A DNA stretch of 64,000 nt from Larkinella rosea (lineage in GTDB: Bacteria; Bacteroidota; Bacteroidia; Cytophagales; Spirosomataceae). The position numbers and the translations under genes are program-made. Positions 36,010 to 43,700 of this stretch are shown here, piece by piece (the first letter of the stretch is position 1; every line of letters begins with the position of its first letter). The stretch spans positions 310,001 to 374,000 of the forward strand of contig NZ_RQJO01000009.1 of NCBI RefSeq assembly GCF_003858635.1. The letters run 5' to 3'. Under the pieces are notes generated by a model. The model saw only the letters and a list, made by a program, of their open reading frames with translations, was not told the origin of the DNA and did not search any database.

Positions 36010-36042
36010 AATGGTCAGAAAACCGTTCATTTTCTGACCATT
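36010..36042 (-). promoter_or_regulatory. Perfect 13-bp hairpin upstream of the DUF1573 gene
   Basis: AATGGTCAGAAAA (36010-36022) pairs exactly with TTTTCTGACCATT (36030-36042), with a 7-nt loop, in the space between the ytxH-like gene and the DUF1573 gene. On the minus strand no T run follows the stem. It may therefore be a weak terminator, an RNA-processing site or an mRNA stabiliser. Confidence 0.5.
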
Positions 36043-36054
36043 GACTATATAAAT

Positions 36055-36357
36055 TTAGGAACCCTGCTGTTTGATTTGGGCCATCAGACGGTCCACGTCT
36101 TCCAGCAATTTTTCGGCTTTTTCACGGGCATCGTTCACCACCCGCTGGCCTTCGGTTTTGGCCACGCTGGCGGGCAACTGATCGGTTTTTAAGATATCAT
36201 CCAGCAGGGAGCGAAGTTGCTCGCGGTATTTCGACAGGCGGTAAGTCAGCCGGTCACGGGTGACGGCTCCTTTATCAGGTGCATACAATAGGCCCAGTGC
36301 GGCTCCGGTGATACAACCCGTCATGAAAGCAGTCAGTATTTGGCTTGTTCTGTTCAT
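36055..36357 (-). CDS. YtxH domain-containing protein
   Basis: This 100-residue protein has an N-terminal hydrophobic/glycine-rich stretch (ILTAFMTGCITGAALGLLYAPDKG) typical of YtxH/gas-vesicle-like small proteins, followed by a long charged helix (about 30-98). The family is stress-related in Bacillus; the role here is unknown. It lies between nusB and the DUF1573 gene, an order conserved in Cytophagales. Confidence 0.82.
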   Translation of the reverse strand: MNRTSQILTAFMTGCITGAALGLLYAPDKGAVTRDRLTYRLSKYREQLRSLLDDILKTDQLPASVAKTEGQRVVNDAREKAEKLLEDVDRLMAQIKQQGS

Positions 36358-36501
36358 AATTGTACTTGATTGTCAGTGGTTTGTTGTGTAATTGACAGTC
36401 AGACCAGAGCGAATAGAAGCGTTTAAAGCGACGAGTCGTTTAGCTCTTCTCTTTGTTCTTTTGTCTTCCTCTATAAACGCAAAACCACCGGAAAGATAAA
36501 C

Positions 36502-37671
36502 TTATTTATTATCCAGTAAACCCCGGCCACTCTTGCGGAGTTGGCCCGACGTTTTTAATTTCTCCGACAAACTATCCAGGATACCGTTGACAAATTTGCC
36601 ACTTTTCGGCGTACTGTACACTTTTGCCAGTTCGATAAATTCATTAATCGTTACCTTAACCGGAATGTTTGGGAAATTCAGCAATTCGGCCAATGCCAGT
36701 TTCAGAATGATTTTATCCAGTTGCGCCACCCGTTCGACATCCCAGTTGGTCAGTTGATCGGCCAGCAAACTTTCATATTCGTCGTCGTTTTCCAGGGCTT
36801 TTTTGTACAGCGTTTCCAGAAAAAACCGGTCTTCTTCCCAATCGTCGGTCAAAGCCAGCAACTTCAAACCGTCCGCCGTCTGAACGGATTTCAGCGTTTT
36901 TATGGCCATGCTCCGCACCACTTCGCCGTTTTCGGACCAGCTCAGGTCCCACTCCTCAAAATAGCTTTTGGCGGGCTCCTGTTTCAGCAATACGTTGCGC
37001 AGTATGTGCTGAACCAGTTGCTGGTCCTCGTCAGCGGTGTGTTGGGTGGTTTCACAATACGCGCGGTACGTGTCGTCTTCTTTCAGGATGTCGTTGTAGA
37101 TTGTCCGCACCATCTGAAAATCTTCCCCCCACTCGACTTTTCGCCGAATCTGCTCCACTTCCAGCGGTTTGAACTCCCGGAGGGCTTTGATCATCCGGTT
37201 TTTATCCAGACCCGATTCCTTCGCAATCGGGCGGGCGTCCACGTCTTCGTACAGCCGTTCACGGTCAATCTGGGCCACGTGGGCCAATTCGAGGAGCAAG
37301 GTCAGCAGCCGGATGTAAGAGTTGTCCAGTGTCCGAACATCGTCGATCAAAGCCTGCAATACCCGCTGACGTTCTTTCGTGGTGCTATTTCGGTATTCGA
37401 CCAGGGCCTGATTGGCGGCAACGAGCACTTTCCGTGGAATGTCCTCCTCTTCCGACGGTTTGCCTGCTTTCAATCCTTCTTCAAACAAAACCGTTGCCAG
37501 TCGGCGGTAGCCTTCCAACTGCTGAAGGTTCTGCACCTCCATCGAATTCAGGTCACGCTGAAAAGTTTCGGTAATGGCGTCGACAGCCAACTGCCGACTT
37601 GATAATTCGGATTGGCGCAGCGCGTAAAAAGCCTGCATCACTTTAATCCGCAATAAACGTCTGTTTAGCAT
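36502..37671 (-). CDS. nusB: NusB transcription antitermination factor with long N-terminal extension
   Basis: This 389-residue protein begins MLNRRLLRIKVMQAFYALRQ, the usual N-terminal signature of Bacteroidetes NusB, and carries the C-terminal NusB fold (about 250-375; WDVERVAQLDKIILKLALAELL and PVKVTINEFIELAKVYS). The N-terminal 240 residues are helical and far longer than E. coli NusB of about 139 residues. NusB binds boxA RNA with S10 to support rRNA antitermination. It is the first gene of the run to coaE, preceded by a -7 box at 37731-37738. Confidence 0.92.
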   Translation of the reverse strand: MLNRRLLRIKVMQAFYALRQSELSSRQLAVDAITETFQRDLNSMEVQNLQQLEGYRRLATVLFEEGLKAGKPSEEEDIPRKVLVAANQALVEYRNSTTKERQRVLQALIDDVRTLDNSYIRLLTLLLELAHVAQIDRERLYEDVDARPIAKESGLDKNRMIKALREFKPLEVEQIRRKVEWGEDFQMVRTIYNDILKEDDTYRAYCETTQHTADEDQQLVQHILRNVLLKQEPAKSYFEEWDLSWSENGEVVRSMAIKTLKSVQTADGLKLLALTDDWEEDRFFLETLYKKALENDDEYESLLADQLTNWDVERVAQLDKIILKLALAELLNFPNIPVKVTINEFIELAKVYSTPKSGKFVNGILDSLSEKLKTSGQLRKSGRGLLDNK

Positions 37672-37730
37672 TCTGGTCCGGCAAGAAACAAAGAACTCGG
37701 TTCGATATTTCGAAGATTGGTAATTGGGTA

Positions 37731-37738
37731 CAAAAGTA
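37731..37738 (-). promoter_or_regulatory. Probable -7 box for nusB
   Basis: The minus strand reads TACTTTTG (TAnnTTTG), 60 bp before the nusB ATG. The same octamer forms the two best promoters of this window (sucD and the M16 peptidase). Here a TTTG at 19 bp is not present. Confidence 0.45.
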
Positions 37739-37756
37739 CGGAAAATGTCTGAAATT

Positions 37757-37904
37757 GTCTTGAACTCGGATTACACAGATTAAAGGATTAAGAGTCTTGA
37801 ACTGGGATTCCGCAGATTAAAGGATTAACTAGGATTGTCATTGGTGTTTTTTAGCCGGAGGCTATCCTCTTAATCCCTTAATCTGTGCAATCCGGGTTCA
37901 AGAC
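37757..37904. repeat. Three-copy repeat (GGATTACACAGATTAAAGGAT type), direct and inverted
   Basis: A 38-bp unit occurs at 37757-37794, a related direct copy at about 37795-37835, and an inverted copy at 37867-37904 that matches the first at 35 of 38 positions. The repeat fills most of the 307-bp gap between nusB and the ABC exporter (37672-37978). Apart from a nusB promoter box, nothing else is seen in the gap. Confidence 0.75.
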
Positions 37905-37978
37905 AACAAACTATTCCCACCGGTTTTCTGTTACCGACCCAGCAGCTCTTTTTGTTCCATTGAAAGCCGTCGCCTGAA

Positions 37979-39760
37979 GTGAAAGCACTTTCCCACCTCA
38001 ACAAATACTTACTCAAATACAAATGGTACCTGATCTGGGGAACCGCTTTTACCATTATTTCCAACCTGTTTGGGATCATTCCGGCGCAGTTGGTGCGGTA
38101 TTCGCTCGATCTGGTGAAGGAGACGCTCGATATTTATTTTCTCTACAATGGCAGTCGGCTGCAAAGTAACTTATACGATGTCTTTGCGTTCAGTATCCTG
38201 TTTTATGGATTGCTGATTCTGGCAATGGCCCTGTTAAAAGGCTTCTTTCTCTTTCTGGTCCGGCAAACGTTGATCGTAATGTCGCGGCACATCGAATACG
38301 ATCTGAAAAACGAGATTTACATTCACTACCAAACCCTTCCGCTGAGTTTTTTCCGCCAGCACAATACCGGCGACCTGATGGCCCGGATCTCGGAGGACGT
38401 CAGCAAGGTGCGGATGTATATCGGCCCGTCGATCATGTACGGTTTGAACCTCATTACCTTATTTGTGCTGGTAATCAGCTACATGGTTTCGATCAACGTT
38501 CGGCTGAGTCTGTACGTGCTGCTGCCCTTGCCGGTTCTTTCGGTCGCGATTTATGTTGTCAATACCATTATCATTAAACGTTCGGAAGAAATTCAACGGA
38601 GCCTTTCGCGGCTTTCTACGTTTGTGCAGGAAGCATTTTCGGGGATTCGGGTGTTGAAAGCGTTTGTACGTGAAGACAATTCGGCGGCCAATTTTACGAC
38701 TGAAAGCGATGTTTACAAGCAAAAATCATTGCAGCTGACCCGCGTCGATTCGCTGTTTTTTCCGCTGATTATGTTACTAGTCGGTTTTAGCAATGTACTT
38801 GTTGTTTACGTGGGCGGGCAGGAAATTCTGACCGGGCGACTGACACCGGGCAACATCATGGAGTTTATTCTGTACGTCAATATGCTGACCTGGCCGGTAA
38901 TGGCGCTCGGCTGGACGACCAGCCAGACGCAACGGGCTGCGGCTTCCCAGCAACGGATCAACGAGTTTTTGAACGCCAAAACCGACATTGTTTCGGAAAA
39001 ATCGCTGGAACGCGAGGTTGTGGGGGAAGTTGAATTTCGGAATGTGCGGTTTGTTTACCCGGATTCGGGAATCGTCGCCATCAAGGATTTTAACCTGAAC
39101 GTCAAAGCGGGCGAAACCGTGGCGATTTTGGGCACAACCGGTTCGGGGAAGAGCACACTGGCGAACCTGCTCACGCGCATGTACGACCCCACCGAAGGCC
39201 AGATACTGATCGATGGGATTCCGCTGAAGGATTACAGCCTGACGAGCATTCGCCGGCAGATGGGGTATGTGCCGCAGGAAGTGTTTCTGTTTTCCGAAAC
39301 GATCAGCAACAACGTCAAATTCGGGATGCCGGACATGCCGCAGGAAAAAGCCGAACAGGCCATTAAAGACGCTGATTTATACCAGAACATCATTGATTTT
39401 CCGGAGAAGTTCGACACCCGGATCGGCGAGCGGGGTGTTACGTTATCGGGTGGTCAGAAGCAACGGCTTTCCATTGCCCGCGCGATTGCCCGCGATCCCA
39501 AAATCCTGATTCTGGACGATTGCCTGTCGGCGGTCGATACCAATACGGAGAATATTATCCTGAACAACCTCCACCGGATTATGGAAAACCGCACCTCCGT
39601 GGTGATTTCCCACCGGGTTTCGTCGGCCAAACTGGCGGATAAAATCATCGTGCTCGACGAGGGCGAAGTGGTCGAACACGGTTCGCATGAGGAACTGCTG
39701 GCGGCCAACGGCGTCTACCGCGAACTGTATGAAAAGCAGTTGCAGACCGAGGAAGCTTGA
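37979..39760 (+). CDS. ABC exporter, fused permease and ATPase (MsbA-like)
   Basis: This 593-residue half-transporter has six membrane helices (about residues 15-320) and a C-terminal ATPase with Walker A (GTTGSGKSTLANLL), Q loop (YVPQEVFLF), signature LSGGQKQRLSIARA, Walker B (ILILDDCLSAVD) and H loop His (VISHRVSS). It should dimerise and export lipids, drugs or peptides. The start is a GTG at 37979, since no in-frame ATG precedes it. The gene converges on the phosphopantetheinyl transferase gene. A role in exporting the product of the neighbouring NRPS/PKS is possible but not shown. Confidence 0.92.
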   Translation: MKALSHLNKYLLKYKWYLIWGTAFTIISNLFGIIPAQLVRYSLDLVKETLDIYFLYNGSRLQSNLYDVFAFSILFYGLLILAMALLKGFFLFLVRQTLIVMSRHIEYDLKNEIYIHYQTLPLSFFRQHNTGDLMARISEDVSKVRMYIGPSIMYGLNLITLFVLVISYMVSINVRLSLYVLLPLPVLSVAIYVVNTIIIKRSEEIQRSLSRLSTFVQEAFSGIRVLKAFVREDNSAANFTTESDVYKQKSLQLTRVDSLFFPLIMLLVGFSNVLVVYVGGQEILTGRLTPGNIMEFILYVNMLTWPVMALGWTTSQTQRAAASQQRINEFLNAKTDIVSEKSLEREVVGEVEFRNVRFVYPDSGIVAIKDFNLNVKAGETVAILGTTGSGKSTLANLLTRMYDPTEGQILIDGIPLKDYSLTSIRRQMGYVPQEVFLFSETISNNVKFGMPDMPQEKAEQAIKDADLYQNIIDFPEKFDTRIGERGVTLSGGQKQRLSIARAIARDPKILILDDCLSAVDTNTENIILNNLHRIMENRTSVVISHRVSSAKLADKIIVLDEGEVVEHGSHEELLAANGVYRELYEKQLQTEEA

Positions 39761-39774
39761 GAATTTCCGGTTAA

Positions 39775-40104
39775 TTCAACGCGTTCCAATTAGGTGAAAA
39801 CCAAACGAAAGTCCTGAAACAGACCGAGTTTATTAAACGTTTGAGACGTTTTCAGAGTAAAGATCGACGCGACAAAGCCAGAAAATTACAGGTCCGGGCA
39901 CTTGATGACCTCTTCGAAGAGCTTGATGCTGAAATGCCTGGTGTTGAAATGTCAACAGAAGAAATTCAAGCGGAAATTAATGCTCGTCGGGGTGAAAAAA
40001 GGCAAAAGACTCAAAGTCATTCAGTTCACAAAAATCAGGTATTCGTTCCGGTGATTCATAGGCAACAGCTGCCGCATAGCCTTCCGTCATCGCAAAGCTA
40101 CTGA
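39775..40104 (+). pseudogene. Possible gene remnant without start codon
   Basis: A plus-strand frame opens after a TAA at 39772-39774 and reads to 40104 with no ATG before residue about 45. Its first part has a coding look: ENQTKVLKQTEFIKRL, then ARKLQVRALDDLFEELD and STEEIQAEINARRGEK, the latter like the C-terminus of many small antitoxins. From about 40000 on it is the complement of the phosphopantetheinyl transferase gene and has no coding look. It may be a decayed antitoxin-like gene lying between the ABC exporter and that gene. No partner toxin gene is present. Confidence 0.3.
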
Positions 40105-40744
40105 TGATCCAGCGGTTCGAATTTCCAATTCGTTGACTTTCTACTTCGTATGAGCCGTCCTGTGTCGGAATCTGCTGGAAATGCTCGTCGATGCCCTGGC
40201 CGGTCGCTTTCACGAGGGCTTCTTTCCGGGTCCATAACTGGTAAAACCGGGTGCGTGGATCGGGACTTTTTTCAATGAAAGCCTGTTCTTGTGGGCTGAA
40301 ACTTTCGGGAAGTATATCCTGGTACCGGAAATCCCGGTCTATTTTTTCAATGTCAACTCCGACGGCGGTTTTGCTCAGGGCGATCAATGCCCAGTCGCCG
40401 GAATGGGATACATTATACTGCCAGTTGCTCCCCCGAACCGACGGTTTTTTGTGACTAGTTTGGACAAATTGAATGGCACCCGGTTTTTGACCGGTGTAAT
40501 GACCCAGCAGACTGCGTAACAAACCCCGCGTAATGATGAACCGATGCCGGTCTTTTTCGTGGAAATACCGCTGGGCCCGCACTTCCTCATCCGGTGATAA
40601 CAAAGCAAAAAGCTGCGAAATCAATGCCGAAAACCGTGCCAGCTCGATTCGAATAACAAGCAGTTCGGAAACCGGAAACGGCTCGGCCAGCGGTGACCAT
40701 TTTACGGCCGGAAGTGTGTTGTAAACCAGAAAAGCGGAACGCAT
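39977..40744 (-). CDS. Sfp-type 4'-phosphopantetheinyl transferase
   Basis: This 255-residue enzyme transfers phosphopantetheine from CoA to carrier-protein serines. The motifs are present: KKPSVRGSNWQYNVSHSGD, VGVDIEKI (metal-binding Asp and Glu) and FYQLWTRKEALVKATG. The ATG at 40744 is chosen because the longer frame (to 40852) would run into the NRPS gene and adds 36 residues without family match; the gap to the NRPS stop is then 19 bp. Its place directly after the two megasynthase genes suggests that it activates their three carrier domains. Confidence 0.93.
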   Translation of the reverse strand: MRSAFLVYNTLPAVKWSPLAEPFPVSELLVIRIELARFSALISQLFALLSPDEEVRAQRYFHEKDRHRFIITRGLLRSLLGHYTGQKPGAIQFVQTSHKKPSVRGSNWQYNVSHSGDWALIALSKTAVGVDIEKIDRDFRYQDILPESFSPQEQAFIEKSPDPRTRFYQLWTRKEALVKATGQGIDEHFQQIPTQDGSYEVESQRIGNSNRWIISSFAMTEGYAAAVAYESPERIPDFCELNDFESFAFFHPDEH

Positions 40745-40763
40745 CGCCAAAGATAACAGCCGC

Positions 40764-43700
40764 TTAGCTGTTGTCCAGCACTTTTTGTAATACACGGGCA
40801 AATCCCTTGTTATGGGGCGGATACAACATCGTTTTATGATCGCCCTGAACATCGTGCGCCCGAACGCCCTTCAACGCAAACCGGCTCCAGCCCAGAAACT
40901 TGAAATCGTCGATGTAATACGGTCGTTCCGTAGCCCGGAATAAATGGATGACGCCATCGTACGGTTCCATGATGTATTTTTGAAAAACGGCTTCATTTTT
41001 GTCAATAATCGCCATGATCGCATCCGAAAGCCCTTCCGGTTTGGGCCGCTCGGCCAGGCCCAGCGCAACCAATACGGTGGTCAGCTGGCGTTTTACGTAG
41101 CCTTTCTGGTAGCGCAAAGTAGCCCCCGGTTTTTGCAGCAGTGATTTGGTGAACCACACTAATTTGGGAATCTGCCGGTGCAGCTTCTTGCCCAATTTGT
41201 AGAGGGCCGATTTGTGCGCCATGACCTGATGCGCCGAGTATTCGTCGGCATTGGTATCAAAAACTCCTACCAGTTTTACTTCTTTGCCCATTGCCTGTAA
41301 TTGCCGGGCCATTTCAACGGCAATGTAACCGCCTGACGAATAGCCCGCTATGGCGTAAGGGCCGACCGGATTTTGCTCTATAATCTCACTGATGTAGAAC
41401 GTCGCCGTGTCTTCGAGCGTTTCCATTGGCTGCGCATTGCCGTCGACTCCCAGCGCCTGTAGGCCATAAATAGGCTGTTCTTCGTCCATGTGTTCAACCA
41501 GATTCTTGAAATAGAGCAGATTCAGGTCGTAGCCGTGGATGATGTAAATCGGCATTTTTGAACCCGTTGGCTTAATCGGTACCAGTGATTTCCAGATGGT
41601 TGATTTTCGCGATTTCTGAAGCAGGGCGGCCAGTTTCTGGATCGTCGGATATTCAAACAGCGTGGCCAGCGGCAAGCGCTTGCCGGTTTCTTTTTCGAGC
41701 TGCGTCATGACCTGAATGGCGATCAGCGAATGGCCTCCCAGCGCAAAAAAATCGTCGGTGATGCTGAGGTGATCAATCCCCAGCAGACTTTGCCAGATGT
41801 GTCGGATTAGTTCTTCCTCGGCCGATACCATCTCGGAAATTTCCTGCTTCTGATGAGCCGAAGTCAAGGGCTTGGGCAGTGCCTTCCGGTCAATTTTTCC
41901 GTTTGGAGTGAGCGGCAGCGATGGCAACACCACAAACTCCGCCGGAACCATATACGGGGGTAATTCCACCGCAATGGCCTGTTTCCATTGTTGAATCTGA
42001 TCGGCAGAAACGGCCAAAGTCGGTGTGTAGGCATGACTGGCAAATGCTTCGATGGGCTGGTTGAGCCGAATCTGGCCCGGTTTTTCGGGAATGGTATTTT
42101 TGAGGAAATTCGGGATGAAAATCACCTCAAAAGTTCCGTCCGATCCGTTCGTAGTCCAGCGGATGTGGGGTTGGAAACCCAAGCGGGGCCCCAGCTCAAA
42201 AAATAGTTCCGGGTCCGACCCTTTCGGAGCCGCATCCAGTTCCGGTTTCAGGTCTTTCAGGAAAGAAGTTGGTGCTGCGTCCGCAAGAATTTTTAGGAAT
42301 GTATGATCGCTGGTAGTGCGGTTATTAACAATAGCGGATAACCGAACGACTTTGTGCGGGTGGGTGAGCAAATCTTTTTCCAACTGCTCAGCCGTATAAG
42401 CTGCGGTCCATTGAATCTGTTTGGCAGCCGTAACGGTTTGGGGAGGAGTCCCGACGTACAACCAGACATCGTAGTGGTATTTGGTGGTTTCGTTCCGGAA
42501 AGTACCCCGCCGGAGCTGAATGTCAACCGCCGAAACACCGGGAATTAGGGACGGAAGCAAATAGAAAAAAGCCGGGTCTGCGGTAAAATTATCTTCCAGT
42601 CGAACCCGCCGATCAACGATTTTAGTGAATTCGGCAACCGTAATTTCGGACGTCGATCGTTGAAACTGATCATAGGCATGATGCATGCGCAGCGTATCCT
42701 TGCCGTGAACATCCCCAATGAAAATGCAACCGCCCGATTGAACCGCTTTGGACGCCTGTCCGATGACCGTGATCAGGTAATTAGTGTCTGGCAAATACTG
42801 AGTAACACTGTGGATCAAAACCAGATCGAGCGATGAATCTTCAATCTGCGAGAAATCGTCGGCCATCGCACTTTTTACCGAAACGTGCCGCCATTTTTCG
42901 GGTTGAAGGGCCAGTTTCCTGTTCAGTATAGTCAGAGCGGTTTCGGCGTAATCCGTTGCAATATACGATTGCGTATCCGGTGCAATTTCGAAAACCAGTT
43001 GGCCCGCTCCGCACCCGATTTCCAGCACCTTTTTCGGTTTCAGGGCTTTAATCCGTCGAATGGATTGCTGCAGCCACTCATCGACTTCCGGCCGGATGTC
43101 TTTTCGGGAACTGATCAACTCCACAATGGCAACGTCCAGATTCTGATCCGATAGGTGCATGTCGCTTTCGTGCAAAATACCCTGATCGTAAATGACCCGC
43201 CATTTTTCTCGCCAGTCGGGGCTGGTACGCCGGTTTTTTTCCTGTTTCGTAACCACGTACGCAACCAGACGCTGATCACCAGGGCGGTCTTCGCGGGCTA
43301 CTACGACGGCTTCCTGAATCGTATCGAGTTTCGTCAGCGTGTGTTCGACTTCGCCCAGTTCAATGCGATGTCCACGGATTTTGACCTGTTGGTCGATGCG
43401 CCCCAAACAGACAATTTCACCGTCGGATGTAAATTGACCGAGATCGCCCGTTCGGTATAAAACCGCTTCTTCGCTCGGATCAAACGGGTTTTGAATGAAT
43501 TTCTCGGCGGTTAATTCGGGGCGGTTCAGGTAACCAGGTGCCACGCCATCGCCACCAATGTAAATTTCTCCCGGAAAACCCACGGGCAGCGGATTCCGTT
43601 TTTCGTCCAGAATATAAACCACCGTGTTGGCAATGGGCCGACCAATAGAAATAAGTTCACCGGTCTCGTTGTGGATTTTTTTCAGCGTCGACCAGATGGT

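Noticed and set aside
35480-36010. 176-residue plus-strand frame
   Set aside because: Antisense to the DUF1573 lipoprotein gene, which has a lipobox and the family Cys motif.
36721-37602. 293-residue plus-strand frame
   Set aside because: Antisense to nusB; Phe/Gln-rich shadow composition and no motifs.
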